Under the pieces are notes generated by a model. That model was given only the letters and a program-made list of their open reading frames with translations, ran no database searches and had not been told where the DNA came from. The position numbers and the translations under genes were made by a program. A stretch of DNA of 45,399 bases from a virus: positions 1-45,399 of the IMG/VR virus record IMGVR_UViG_3300046718_000391; one strand, given 5' to 3'. Within the stretch, counting starts at the first letter, position 1, and every line of letters begins with the position of its first letter. This document shows, piece by piece, positions 1-9,800 of the stretch.

Positions 1-127
1 AAGGCCTGCAAATTGACTGGAACGGAGGCACGGCAACGGCGACGACTTTCCGCATGCATTGCATGTTCAACGATTCATCAGCGGCGAGCGTGCTTTCCAA
101 CACAGTGACGGCATTGGGCACGGCGCA
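1..127. repeat. Terminal direct repeat (contig overlap), left copy
   Basis: These 127 bases are identical to 45273-45399. The reading frame of the tail-spike gene continues in phase across the joint, so this is the overlap of a circular assembly rather than a biological end. The exact length of 127 equals a common maximum k-mer size of de Bruijn assemblers, which makes an assembly origin more likely than a phage terminal repeat. The unique genome is 45,272 bp. Confidence 0.93.
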
Positions 128-302
128 GAACGTAGCAACCTTCACAGGCACAGGGCGAATTCTCGTCAACGGGTTCATCGAGGTAAACGCGGCGGGAACG
201 CTTGTGCTGAGGCTCGCGGAGAATTCGGCGCACGTATCGGGCACGGTGACGCTTTACAAGGGGTCTTGGCTCAGGCTCACACCCCTAACACCTTATCTTT
301 GA
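1..302 (+). CDS. Tail spike / SGNH hydrolase, C-terminal part (gene begins at 43391)
   Basis: This is the 3' end of the gene that starts at 43391 and crosses the contig joint; the joined gene is 2184 bp, 727 aa. The part here encodes a small beta-rich domain (motifs TGTGRILVNG and AAGTLVLRLAENSAH) of a kind often seen at the C-terminus of phage tail fibres, where it is expected to form or cap the trimer. The TGA stop at 300-302 shares a base with the ATG of the downstream lipoprotein gene, so the two are translationally coupled. Identity as a fibre C-terminal domain comes from pattern recognition. Confidence 0.85.
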   Translation, partial: GLQIDWNGGTATATTFRMHCMFNDSSAASVLSNTVTALGTAQNVATFTGTGRILVNGFIEVNAAGTLVLRLAENSAHVSGTVTLYKGSWLRLTPLTPYL

Positions 303-598
303 TGAACAGGCTGCTGCTGTGTGTGTCGCTGCTGATTGTGCTGAGTGGGTGCGCATCGAGTAATGGCGGTGCGCCAACGAAGCTTCAGCGGGTAGCGCAA
401 GTGGCCCGTGACGCCAGAGAGGGTAAAGAGGCCAGAGAGGCCAGAGAAGCGAAGGCGAGCACGCCCCTTGGTGGTGGTATTGCGGGCCTGCTTGGCTATG
501 CCACGCCTGCGGGATTGCTGCTTTCGTTTATTGCGCACGGGTTTCAGTGGTCGTGGAACAAGAGGAACCGAGCGACCAAACGGAGGGGGCGGGCTTAA
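302..598 (+). CDS. Small lipoprotein, possible outer spanin or envelope protein
   Basis: 98 aa. The N-terminus is a lipoprotein signal: hydrophobic residues 4-14, then lipobox LSGC with the acylated cysteine at residue 17. Next comes a charged stretch rich in repeated AREG/AREA-like units (about residues 35-50), then a second hydrophobic segment (about residues 54-78) and a very basic tail. The ATG at 302 overlaps the TGA of the tail-spike gene, and together with the next gene it forms a small envelope-protein pair inside the tail module. A lipoprotein beside a one-helix membrane protein resembles a spanin pair, but the second hydrophobic segment is unusual for an Rz1-type protein. Membrane location is well supported; a lysis role is inference. 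Confidence 0.7.
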   Translation: MNRLLLCVSLLIVLSGCASSNGGAPTKLQRVAQVARDAREGKEAREAREAKASTPLGGGIAGLLGYATPAGLLLSFIAHGFQWSWNKRNRATKRRGRA

Positions 599-627
599 TT
601 GTTGTTGGGCCTGCCTCTTCCTTTCCT

Positions 628-765
628 ATGAGAAAGATTTTATCGACTTTGCTGTTGTGGGTGCTGGTGCCGCTGATACTCGCCTTATCGGAACTGCGGC
701 GCTGGCTGGAAGCCGCAAAACCACTGAATGACTCGAAACCAAATGATGACGACAAACCGCTATGA
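628..765 (+). CDS. Single-helix membrane micropeptide
   Basis: 45 aa. One transmembrane helix (about residues 4-18, LSTLLLWVLVPLILAL) is followed by a charged tail rich in D, K and N. I start it at the ATG at 628; the frame is open further upstream but that part is not coding-like. Its last codon and stop overlap the next gene's start by 4 bases (ATGA at 762-765). It lies 29 bp after a lipoprotein gene, so it could be the membrane partner of a spanin-like pair or a holin/antiholin. It is too short and generic for a firm family call. Confidence 0.6.
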   Translation: MRKILSTLLLWVLVPLILALSELRRWLEAAKPLNDSKPNDDDKPL

Positions 766-968
766 AAATCGCTGATACTAAATTCGACGTGAATCAATCT
801 GTGTTCGCGCTCAAAAACGACGAAATTATCAACACCAAAATTCAAGTCGTTCAGGTGGTTGTGGATAGTTCCGGCACGCAGACGAACACCTACATAGTGG
901 CCGAGGGGTGGAGTATCCCCGAGAACCACGTAGCGAAAGATAAACCCGGTTTGCTGGCCAAGCTGTGA
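762..968 (+). CDS. Conserved small phage protein of tail region
   Basis: 68 aa, no cysteines, no membrane segment. It reads as a small beta-barrel-like protein (FDVNQSVFALKNDEIINTKIQ..., then TNTYIVAEG), a pattern common in short phage proteins encoded near tail genes; the function is unknown. Its ATG overlaps the stop of the upstream micropeptide (ATGA), and its TGA overlaps the GTG start of the nozzle-like gene (GTGA at 965-968). It is therefore locked into the tail operon. Confidence 0.65.
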   Translation: MKIADTKFDVNQSVFALKNDEIINTKIQVVQVVVDSSGTQTNTYIVAEGWSIPENHVAKDKPGLLAKL

Positions 969-3355
969 ATCCAGCGAAAGAAACGCAGGCGGGCGACAAC
1001 GGCTTTATTGGGACAAACCTGCAAGCCGACGCAGCGCAGCTTCAGCCGGGGCTCTTGGCTGGCGCTGAGAATCTGCGCTTTCGCGTGCGGCAATGCGAGC
1101 CGCGCAAGGGGGTCATCAAGCCGCTGTGGGCGAACCAGACGAACACAGCCGGCAAAATCCTGCCGTGGGGCACGGTGCATGGCGTGGGGCTCTATCAGGA
1201 CCCGAGCCGGGTAGAGTGGCATCTGATGGCGGCGAACGGCCAGATATACCGCTATCGCGAGAACAATTCGCCGGTAGGAATCCCGCTGCCCGGGGGCGTG
1301 GTGCTGACAGGCCGCGTGAAGTTCGTGCAGGCTTTCAATAAAGTTTACCTGTTTCGCGGCCAGAATTTCCCGGTGTTGCGGATGCTGAACTTTGACAACG
1401 GTTTCGTGGATCTGGTGAGTTTGTGGAACCCGGCGCACAATTATTTGCAGGATGAGGAAATGGCTTATGGGCCATGGGTCAATGTAACGACGCTAACGAG
1501 CGTGGGCGCACTGGCGACAGCGGTGACCGGGGCGAAGCATGGATACGTGACAGGCCAGGACGTGACGATAATCAATGCGACGCAGGCCGAATACAACGGG
1601 CGCTATTGCATTACGGTGGTGGATGAATTCACCTTCACTTACAAATTTGCAAGCAGCCTGACTTCACCGGCAACCACGGCGAGCACCATCAAATGCTCGC
1701 TGATGTGGAACCATTACCGCTGCAACGTGGGTGGCAGCGTGGCGGGGCACACGCCGGACTCAAATCCGGCTGAGTGGACGCAAACCTACACCGTGCTGCC
1801 CAATAGTGATGACGCCATTTACGTGAATAACCGTTTGCTGGCGATCACCGCGTTTACCCCCTCATCGACAACCGAGGCCTTCGACTCATCGAGCGGCTAT
1901 GGCAAGAGTGATTTTCTGGTAGCAACCGATGTGCTGGATGAGATTCACGTAGATTTCTTTAATGAGTTCCGCATCAATCAGGGCAGCTCTGATGTGCTGC
2001 TGGAATTGCAGAAGTTCGGGGAGACTTCGCTGATTTGCCTGAAGAGCGCGAGTTGGGCGGTGCTAGGTGGCGTGACGGGTGGCGACCTGAGCACAACAAT
2101 CAGCCTGGACGTGCGGGAAAAGGAATACGGAGTGACGTGCAATGGGGCGAGTGTTGGCGGCACGAACGTATATTTCATGAGTGAAAAGCGGGGCGTGGTG
2201 AGCCTGCGGCAAACGGAGCAGAGCAAGGTGGAAAGCATAGATGTGCCGCTGAGCTACGACATTCAACCGCTGATAGACCGCATCAATTGGACCTACAAGA
2301 CGCGGATCCGCATGGCGTATTGGGATAACAAGTTGTTTGTGGCGGTGCCGCTGGATGATGCGACACAAAAGCATGCGCAGCTCATTCCGAGCGGAGCGGC
2401 TTTTGCGCGGTTTAGTTTGGGCAGTCCTTTAATGCGCTACACGGTGACGGAATGGAAACCGCGAGCGAAGTATCATTTCAAGCCGGGAACGGAGTTGTAT
2501 CTGCAACTTCAGTTTACTTCCGAGGGTTACCAGATCCTCACGACGGAGCAGGACTTCTACGCACCCGACAGCGGCGGGCGCATTGATTTATTTCAGGCAG
2601 GAAACGGGACAACGCCGGTAACGGCGACGATAACGGAGAGTTTCCTCAGCGGCGTCAACAACGCGATTCTGGTTTATGACTTCACCACGAAGCAATGGAC
2701 GCCTTACGACACGGGCCGGGCGCTGATGGTGCGGGAGTTTTACAAGGCCAAATGCGCAGGGGTGGAACGGCTCTATTTCGTCAGTGATGATGGCTACATC
2801 AATCTGGTGGAAGAGTCTTACGCAGGCGACCAAGTGGAACGCGGCGGGGACGTGGTGACGGGTCTTGGGTTTGACGAGATTTATCAGCGCATGCGCTCGC
2901 GTGGCTATGTGATGCCGAATAATCGGATGGGTGTTCCGTGGCTGGTGGTGCCGAATATCAAAACGTGGAACCCGAGCTACAGCGTGACGGTGCTTTTCGA
3001 TGGGGTGAGTGAAAGTCAACCGCTGGATAATGATGGAGTATTGGCCTTCACGCGGGACCGGACGAAATACGAGCGGCCTTTCGATGCTGATGATTGGGAA
3101 CCGACGAACGCCAACAACGATCACGCGACGCCTTACCGGCAGGATTACAGCGTGCCGATTGGTGATAGCGGGCTGAACCTTGGCGATGGAGTTTCTTTCC
3201 ATCGGGAACAAATCGCGACGCAGGTGCTAGGAATCTCGCCGCAGGCCGGGCGGATGCTGCAAATCGAAATCATAAACACGCAGGGCCGGTTAACGGTGCA
3301 ATCCATCGAGGTTGACAGCCGGACCCGCGAGCAGCGGGAAGGAGTAGGAATATGA
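965..3355 (+). CDS. Putative tail nozzle/tubular protein (T7 gp12-like size)
   Basis: 796 aa starting with GTG at 965, which overlaps the stop of the preceding gene. The N-terminus (GFIGTNLQADAAQLQPG, then ENLRFRVRQCEPRKG) is the pattern of phage proteins that line or close short tails. The rest is beta-rich, with repeated blade-like segments such as NAILVYDFTTKQWTPYDTG and VERLYFVSDDGYINLVEES, suggesting a propeller. T7 gp12 (nozzle) is about the same length, and the gene sits between connector and ejection genes as gp12 does. A short module near residues 255-275 (HYRCNVGG... then SNPAEW) resembles the chitin-binding-like modules of the 41990 gene. Structural role is likely; exact equivalence to gp12 is inference. 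Confidence 0.6.
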   Translation: MNPAKETQAGDNGFIGTNLQADAAQLQPGLLAGAENLRFRVRQCEPRKGVIKPLWANQTNTAGKILPWGTVHGVGLYQDPSRVEWHLMAANGQIYRYRENNSPVGIPLPGGVVLTGRVKFVQAFNKVYLFRGQNFPVLRMLNFDNGFVDLVSLWNPAHNYLQDEEMAYGPWVNVTTLTSVGALATAVTGAKHGYVTGQDVTIINATQAEYNGRYCITVVDEFTFTYKFASSLTSPATTASTIKCSLMWNHYRCNVGGSVAGHTPDSNPAEWTQTYTVLPNSDDAIYVNNRLLAITAFTPSSTTEAFDSSSGYGKSDFLVATDVLDEIHVDFFNEFRINQGSSDVLLELQKFGETSLICLKSASWAVLGGVTGGDLSTTISLDVREKEYGVTCNGASVGGTNVYFMSEKRGVVSLRQTEQSKVESIDVPLSYDIQPLIDRINWTYKTRIRMAYWDNKLFVAVPLDDATQKHAQLIPSGAAFARFSLGSPLMRYTVTEWKPRAKYHFKPGTELYLQLQFTSEGYQILTTEQDFYAPDSGGRIDLFQAGNGTTPVTATITESFLSGVNNAILVYDFTTKQWTPYDTGRALMVREFYKAKCAGVERLYFVSDDGYINLVEESYAGDQVERGGDVVTGLGFDEIYQRMRSRGYVMPNNRMGVPWLVVPNIKTWNPSYSVTVLFDGVSESQPLDNDGVLAFTRDRTKYERPFDADDWEPTNANNDHATPYRQDYSVPIGDSGLNLGDGVSFHREQIATQVLGISPQAGRMLQIEIINTQGRLTVQSIEVDSRTREQREGVGI

Positions 3356-4296
3356 GCTTATCAATTTCACTGACGCCGGGCTACACGTTCCAAAAGGATG
3401 AGCTGTGCACAATCGACAAGCTGAACCTGCTGAGCAGGCCCGCGATTTTGCTGGAAGGGTCAATTTCATCCATTGCCTTAGCAAGCGAGGCGGTGACAAC
3501 GGACAAGCTGTGCCGACACCCGCCAGCGCTGGCTAATTCGAGCTTGGGGCGTGCTTGCATGGATGATGGCTATCTCAGCGCGGACGCTGAGGGCCGGGCT
3601 AAAATGGCGGATGGTTTCCTGACTGCCTCAAAGTTCGACCAAGGGTCCATGCTCTCAGTGCAGCAATATAGCGTGGGGCTGCTGACGGGAGCCGCTTACG
3701 CGGTGACGCTGGTGCCTGCGATTACTTCGCTGGCGGCTGGCATGGTGGTGAGGTTCAACCCGAATGCGAGTTGCCCGGCAGGCGGGGTGACTCTGAACGT
3801 GAACGGCACGGGAGCAATCGCAATCTTTCGCGAGATTACTTTCCCGCCCAATGCCGGGGACATTAAACAGAACCAGATTTGCGAAGTGATTTATGACGGG
3901 GCGCACTGGCAACTGTTTTCGCCGCGAACAAGTTGGTTTGCCAGCACGCTGCAAACTATCCCGGGAGCGGGCCTGAACGGGACACTGTTGACGGCGACAG
4001 CTCACGGGTTGGGAGCGACACCTATCGAAATGCGGGCGGTGATTGTATGCACCAATGCGGGCGGTGATGGCGGCTACGCGCTGAACGACGAGGTAGACTG
4101 CCGCAGTGTGGCTAGTGGCGCGTGGTTCTCATGGTGGGGAAGTTTAACGCAGGTGGGTGCCGCCAAGAATGGATCTGCATATCCCGGTGGTGGCACGGCT
4201 GGGGCAGCGCAAATCCTGAATAAGAGCGGGATATTGCAGGACATCAGCTTGGCGGCAAACTGGAAATTCAAACTCTACGCCCGGGGTTACTCATGA
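3352..4296 (+). CDS. Tail fibre / receptor-binding protein
   Basis: 314 aa; ATG at 3352 overlaps the previous stop by 4 bases. Residues about 60-100 contain the fibre-type stretch ADAEGRAKMADGFLTASKF. Residues about 105-195 match a module common in phage tail fibres (a YAVTL...AGMVVRF segment, then VTLNVNGTGA, GDIKQNQICEVIYDG and WQLFSPR). The C-terminal part is beta-rich and probably the variable receptor-binding tip. It is followed by a 4-base overlap with the GNAT-like gene. The fibre assignment is well supported by the repeated module; the receptor cannot be deduced. Confidence 0.75.
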   Translation: MSLSISLTPGYTFQKDELCTIDKLNLLSRPAILLEGSISSIALASEAVTTDKLCRHPPALANSSLGRACMDDGYLSADAEGRAKMADGFLTASKFDQGSMLSVQQYSVGLLTGAAYAVTLVPAITSLAAGMVVRFNPNASCPAGGVTLNVNGTGAIAIFREITFPPNAGDIKQNQICEVIYDGAHWQLFSPRTSWFASTLQTIPGAGLNGTLLTATAHGLGATPIEMRAVIVCTNAGGDGGYALNDEVDCRSVASGAWFSWWGSLTQVGAAKNGSAYPGGGTAGAAQILNKSGILQDISLAANWKFKLYARGYS

Positions 4297-4655
4297 GAAT
4301 CGACTCGCTAATCCGACCGATGCAAACGCCAGCGGAGCTTGAGACGCTCATCGCTGTGGCGGCTGAGGACGGCCATTCGGTAGTGGGAGCAACGCACCTT
4401 CTGACCAAGAACGGGAAGATAACGGGATACGCGAGCCTTGGTGGTATTCCGCTGATGAATGTGTGGCTGGACAGCAAGCAGATGGGTGCGCTGGATAGCA
4501 TGCTTTTGCTGCGCGATGCGGAAGCGATTTTGGCGGACCGCGGGCACCATCAATATTTGATGCCGTGCACGGTGGAGAGTCCGTTTAACCCGCACATGGA
4601 ACGCCTTGGGTTTAAAAGACTGGGGCCGACAATGATGCACCTAAAGAAGCTTTGA
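4293..4655 (+). CDS. GNAT-like acetyltransferase-fold protein
   Basis: 120 aa, small for the family. A central beta pair (HLLTKNGKITGYASLGG, then PLMNVWLDS) is followed by an alpha segment and the GNAT-like ending NPHMERLGFKRLGPTMMHL. The usual acetyl-CoA loop (Q/RxxGxG/A) is not clear, so catalytic activity is doubtful. Comparable small GNAT-like proteins occur among structural genes of short-tailed phages. The ATG overlaps the fibre stop (4293-4296), and the next gene begins 3 bp after its stop. The fold call is from pattern recognition only. Confidence 0.5.
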   Translation: MRIDSLIRPMQTPAELETLIAVAAEDGHSVVGATHLLTKNGKITGYASLGGIPLMNVWLDSKQMGALDSMLLLRDAEAILADRGHHQYLMPCTVESPFNPHMERLGFKRLGPTMMHLKKL

Positions 4656-4658
4656 CGT

Positions 4659-5603
4659 ATGGGATGCTTTGGACCAGACAGCCCGAATCAGCGCAACTAT
4701 TCGCAAGAGTTGGGTGATACGCTGAACACGCAGGAAAAGCTCGCCCCGGAGTGGTTCAGTTTGGAGAACCAGTATCAGCCAAAATATGCAGCACTGGCGC
4801 AGCGCACACAGCAGCAGGCTTTGCCGGGCCAATTAAGCATGCTGGGCCAGAGTGACCGATATGTGAGCAACTTGCGGCGCAGCCTGGACCCGACAGAGGC
4901 CGGGCTGATGGACACGCTGAGCGGGCAGGCGAGCAGTGACCTTGCTCTAGGCACAGACCTGAGCCCGGCGCAGCAGCGGCTCGCAACGCAGGGTGTGCGG
5001 GCGGGATTCGCGGATCGCGGACTGGGCTACGGGCCGAGCGATGCTTTCAGCGAGGCACTGGGCCAGATGGATTACGGGACGCAGTTGCAGGCGCAGCGGC
5101 GCAATTTCGCCAGCGGTGTGGCGGGCCAGCGCAACGCGATTTACGGGGATCCGTTCCAAGAGGCAATGGGAGTAATGGGCTCAGCATCCGGCCAGCGCGG
5201 CGGGCCGAGCCTGTTCAATCCCGAAAGCGCTTACGCGGGCAACCTCGCCAATTACAACGCGGCAACGGATTGGCAATTCAAGCAGGCGAGCCCGAGCACG
5301 ATGGCACGCGTGGGGATGGTGAGTAATACGCTTGGCTCGTTCATCGGAAGCGTGGCGGGCGGCGCAATGGGCTGTTGGGTAGCGCGGGCGGTATATGGAA
5401 ACGGTGACAAGCGCTGGCTTGTATTCCGTGGCTGGATGCTGAACGAGGCCCCGGCATGGTTCAGGAAGTTGTATTTCAAATTCGGTCCGACGTGGGCGAA
5501 GTGGGTGAAGAAATCGAACCTGCTCAAATGGGTGATTAAACTCGCGATGGATCGTGTAGTGGAAAGGAGACAAGTATGCCCGGTTTTGGATCAACACCAG
5601 TAG
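4659..5603 (+). CDS. Putative internal virion/ejection protein with CFI-box-like C-terminus
   Basis: 314 aa. Residues 1-200 are Gln/Ala/Gly-rich and helical (for example LSPAQQRLATQG), typical of T7 gp14-like ejection proteins. A glycine-rich hydrophobic segment (TLGSFIGSVAGGAMG) follows. The C-terminus begins with CWVARAVYG and continues with spaced aromatic residues (WLVFRGWML, PAWFRKLYFKFG, WAKWV), resembling the CFI-box type C-terminal domain in which a Cys-aromatic-I/V-A motif starts a helical membrane-proximal segment. The next gene begins 28 bases before its stop. The ejection role is inferred from gene order (fibre, this, second protein, giant protein). Confidence 0.55.
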   Translation: MGCFGPDSPNQRNYSQELGDTLNTQEKLAPEWFSLENQYQPKYAALAQRTQQQALPGQLSMLGQSDRYVSNLRRSLDPTEAGLMDTLSGQASSDLALGTDLSPAQQRLATQGVRAGFADRGLGYGPSDAFSEALGQMDYGTQLQAQRRNFASGVAGQRNAIYGDPFQEAMGVMGSASGQRGGPSLFNPESAYAGNLANYNAATDWQFKQASPSTMARVGMVSNTLGSFIGSVAGGAMGCWVARAVYGNGDKRWLVFRGWMLNEAPAWFRKLYFKFGPTWAKWVKKSNLLKWVIKLAMDRVVERRQVCPVLDQHQ

Positions 5604-6874
5604 GCAGTTGGGCACCCGCCCAGATGCTTGAGGGTTTGCTGCAATACTACAATCAGCAGGCCCAGAGCGGGCTCTCGAAACTTGGGAGCATGGCGGGCGG
5701 CGCAATCGGCGGGGGCATCGCCGGGATGGGCAACAGCGGCAAGATTGCCGATGCGAATATGGTGTCGCGTGGCGAGGTGGATCCAAGCATTCCCATGACG
5801 AACATCAGTCCGAGCCCGGTAGCGCCAGGTGCGCCGACTGGCTTATTCTCTGGCGCGTGGCAAGGACTCGCGGGGGAAGCTGGTGGCGAACAATACAAGC
5901 GCCTGATCCATGGCGGTAGAGCGGCTGACGCGTTCATGTCCTACATGGGTGATGAGGGTTTCAAATCGCTCAATATGTCACCCGAGCAATTCAAAACGCT
6001 TGGCGCTGAAGATAAAATGGGCGCAGTGAGCGGGCTCTTGCAGGGCACGGCTTACAAACAGGGTGCGCAAGACTACGCCATGAAGTTGCAGGCGCAGCAG
6101 CAGAATCTTGCGGCGATGAAACGCGCCAGCGACGAGGCTGACGCCATGCAAGGATTTGCGCGGGACCTCGCGAGCGCTGCTGCGCCAAGTGAGGCCGGGC
6201 CGGTGGACGCTACGGCACGGGGTGAGATTTCGCCGGATGTGCCGGTAACGAGCGGAACGAATCCACCTGCGGGAATGTCGCCCGAAATGGCTTTTGCAAA
6301 TGCGCTGCGGCGCAACCCGGGAGCGCTGGCAAGCCCGCAATTTGATAACTCGCTAAACGCAATCACGCGGATGCATAAGGGCACGGGCACTGACAGAACT
6401 GGAACGGTGACGCCATTGGGCAGCGGTAAAGGTTTTCTGTGGCTCTCGCCTTCGAGCGGCAAGGATATCGACATGAGCGCGAAGGGCGATGAAACGACGG
6501 TGGAGAATCCCGCAGCAAATGTAACGGTAGTAACACCGAAGGGCGGCAAGCCGCAGGTGCATTTCGACACCGAGAAGATGAGCCCGCTAACGCAGGGGAC
6601 TTATGACAACCTGCTGGCGCAGCATGCGGCGCTTACTTCGGAAATTGCAGACCTTAGCCTGAAAAATCCAAAAGAGAAGGTGGGGTATATACCATTCACC
6701 CAAACTTATGGCGGCCTGCTTGCGGAAAAGATGAAGAAGCAACAGCTGCTGCTACTCCAAATGGACGAGCTGAAGAAACAGGGCTCAATACAGCAGAAGC
6801 GCACGCCAGTAGCGACGACGCCGACGACCAAAACGGGGATTTGGGACCAGTATAACAAGTGGAAAAACCAATGA
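5576..6874 (+). CDS. Putative internal virion/ejection protein 2
   Basis: 432 aa, preceded by a clear Shine-Dalgarno (AAGGAGA about 8 bases before the ATG at 5576), one of the strongest in the window. The N-terminal third has a Gly/Ala-rich hydrophobic stretch (MAGGAIGGGIAGMG) of the sort that can insert into membranes. The middle is helical and Gln/Ala-rich, and the C-terminal part is Lys/Gln-rich (EKMKKQQLLLLQMDELKK, a possible coiled coil). It overlaps the upstream ejection gene by 28 bases and the giant gene by 4 (ATGA at 6871-6874). Position matches T7 gp15-like proteins, but sequence similarity is not evident by eye. Confidence 0.5.
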   Translation: MPGFGSTPVGSWAPAQMLEGLLQYYNQQAQSGLSKLGSMAGGAIGGGIAGMGNSGKIADANMVSRGEVDPSIPMTNISPSPVAPGAPTGLFSGAWQGLAGEAGGEQYKRLIHGGRAADAFMSYMGDEGFKSLNMSPEQFKTLGAEDKMGAVSGLLQGTAYKQGAQDYAMKLQAQQQNLAAMKRASDEADAMQGFARDLASAAAPSEAGPVDATARGEISPDVPVTSGTNPPAGMSPEMAFANALRRNPGALASPQFDNSLNAITRMHKGTGTDRTGTVTPLGSGKGFLWLSPSSGKDIDMSAKGDETTVENPAANVTVVTPKGGKPQVHFDTEKMSPLTQGTYDNLLAQHAALTSEIADLSLKNPKEKVGYIPFTQTYGGLLAEKMKKQQLLLLQMDELKKQGSIQQKRTPVATTPTTKTGIWDQYNKWKNQ

Positions 6875-9800
6875 GCCAAGTTCTCGATTTCTTCCGCGAA
6901 CAGGATGCCCGGCTCAAGGATGTTCCAGACGAGGACCTGACCAAGTTCATCGGTGAGAGTTACCCCGAGTTCCGCCAGGAGCCGGATTTCAACGCGCAGT
7001 ATTTCAAGGCCAGTGGGCAAGAGGCTGCCGTGAAAGCGGCAGTTGATGTGCCGCTGGATGCAATCAATCGGGTGGTGAAGGGGGCGCAGTTTGCCGAGGC
7101 AATTCGCGAGGCACCTTACCAAAACACGATTAGCCCGGCTGAGCCGGTGCCATGGACAACGCGACTGCTGCAATCCATTCGTGACAGTGCGCCGGTGCAA
7201 CTGTTCGCGGGACCGAGCCAGCAAACGAAGGATGCGGAATCAATCCTGTGGACGGACGTGCACGGCAATCAGGTGCCGATGTATCGGCCATTGGATAATA
7301 AACTGAATCAGGAAGGGATCATGGCCGGAATGAATAAGGCCTTCCCGCGACTGACGGCTGCGGATATCCAGACGGGAAATTGGAAAGCGTTCCTGCCGGG
7401 GGTGGACCCTGAAACTGGCAGGAGTGAATATTCAGTGGGCGAGCACCCGATTGATCCGCTGACGGATGAGGAAATAAAACCCAACACCCTTTCACAAATT
7501 GCGGCGGGCATCGAGCGCGGCAGTGCCGCTGCCGGTGAAGCTGTGGGCGGTTACGGGTGGCGCATGCCGCCGGGCATGCAAGGCGGGGGCCTGATTGGGC
7601 GCGGTGTGAACATGGCTTTCGCGGTGCAGATGGGGATGCATTTCCCCGACATGGTTAAACAGTTCAATGAAGCGCGGAAGAGCGGGGACGTGGGCAACGC
7701 GGTGGAAGCGCTGATTAACGGAGGCGTGACGGCCTACTTCACGGCGAAGTCTGCGCATGGCGCACTGGGCAAGCAGGCGGTGCCGCAATTCGACAATGAC
7801 GGCAATCCGCTGATGGACCCAACGACGGGGAAGCAGAAGGTTAATTACACGGGTGTTGCTGAGGAATCGCCATGGCTTAAGAATTTGCTCTCTGAGCAAC
7901 TGACCACGCAATACACACCGGACCAACTGAAGGATATTTTCCTGCGGGCACAACGGAAGGCGGCGGGCGAGCCGGTGGATATCTCGCCGGATGAATTGGA
8001 GATTGCGCGATTCATTACCTCGCAGGCTGAGCCACGGCAGGCAATCCGGCGCGGCGCGACGGTGAGCGAAAGCTACCCGAAAATTCAAAGCGAATTCTGG
8101 CGCAATTATCTTGGCCTGAAAGCAGGTGAGAAGGTGCTGACGCTTGGGCCGGAACTGGAACCGACGACGGAGACGGCGCAGCAGCAACCGGCAAGCAAGC
8201 CGATTGTGGAAAAGCCGAACGTGCGAGCGGGCAATCAGGGCAGGCTGTTGGGAATGCCTGAAGGAATGCAGGCAACGCCACCAGAGGAACCACCAGCACC
8301 ACCAGAGGAACCACCACCTGAAGAACCTCAACCACCAGCACCGCCAGAGGAACCGCCAACACCACCACCAGCGCCGAAGGAACGCGGCGCGGGAGATTTG
8401 GAGGGAATGACGGAGAGTGAGCTGGATGCGTTGATTAATGAGGCGCAGGGCGGGACAACGCCACCGGCACCGGCACCAACGCCAGCACCGGCACCGGCAC
8501 CGGAGCAAAGTGATTATCCACACAAAGAGCATGTGGACGTGCTCAATAAACCGGATGCGACGGATCATGAAGTGGCGCAAGCGCTCTTGGAACTGACGCA
8601 CGGAAAGGGCGAGGACTACATACCGAGCGCGCAAAACTTCAGCCGGATCGCTTTGGGGCGCTCGTTCGCGCCACACTTTGAACAGATGGCGCGGGCGGGC
8701 ATTTATCCAAACGCGCCAGTGATTCACAACGATAAGCTTTGGACGCTGCACAGTTTTGACATCGACCAGCGCAACACACAACTGCGGGCAAATCTGGAAG
8801 GCGCGGCGGGTGCGCTAAAACAGAACGTGAACCCACGCACACTCGAAGCGGCGAGGAACCTGAAGGACTTCCAAGCTGGCGATGTGGTGAGGGAATTCAG
8901 CTCAAGCGGGCCGGGCGCTCTTTATCGAGTGGTGGAACCTGACAAGCGCGGAATGGCGAAGCTCGAAAACGCGGAGACGGGCGCACTCAAAACAACGAAC
9001 GCTTACAGCAATCCTTACTACAAGCTGGCATCGAGGCCGACGCCGACAGCAGCACCGGCACCGGCACCGGCACCGGCACCGAAAGCGGAACGCAAAAATT
9101 ACGTGGTGACATTGAACTACCAATATCCCGCGCACGATGAGAAGGAGGGGATTCCGTTCGAGATTGAAGCAACGAGCAAAAGTGACGCGATAAGCAGAGC
9201 GCGGCGACAAGCTTATAATGACGGGCATTTGGTGGGCCACAAAGGGCATGTGAGCTTCAAGGCTGTGGAGGTGGATGAAGCTGGCGACGAGGTGGCACCA
9301 ACACCACCACCAAAGAAGCCGAGCATTAAGGAGGCGGGCAAAGAAGCGGCGGCAGGCCTGGACGAGTCGCTAAAGGGGCTGGAAGAGATTTTCGGCAAGG
9401 GCAAGCATGTTGGCAGCGGGCCGAGCTTCGACGAAAAGACTTACGAGAAGGCGCGGCCACATTTCCAGAGCGCTTATGACCACTACAAGAACGCGGGCAA
9501 AACGCTGAAGGATTTTCTGAAGTATTGCTTTGAGCGGTGGGGCAACGCGATTGCGCCTTACCTGAAAAGGTTCGTGCAGGACGTGCAGAACGCGGGCAAA
9601 GCGGCGGGAACCGTGGGGCGGCGCATTTCCGATTTCGTGAAGAGTGAATTGCTGACTGGCAATCCTGTGAGCCGGGCCGAAGTGCAGGTGCGCGGGCAGC
9701 AACTTGGCTTGACTGAGCGGCAGGCCGACGAGTGGGCCGAACTGGGCAGCACGGAGGCGGCGCGAAACATCGTGATGCAGGGAATGGATCCAATCTCCAC

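Noticed and set aside
7492-8781. 429-codon open frame on the minus strand
   Set aside because: It lies antisense to the giant gene over Pro-rich repeats; its product is Arg/Trp/Cys-rich and repetitive, as expected for the complement of GC-rich coding sequence.
8281-9081. CRISPR-like or satellite repeats
   Set aside because: The repeats are in-frame Pro/Glu and Pro/Ala codon runs of linkers in the giant protein, with no spacer structure.
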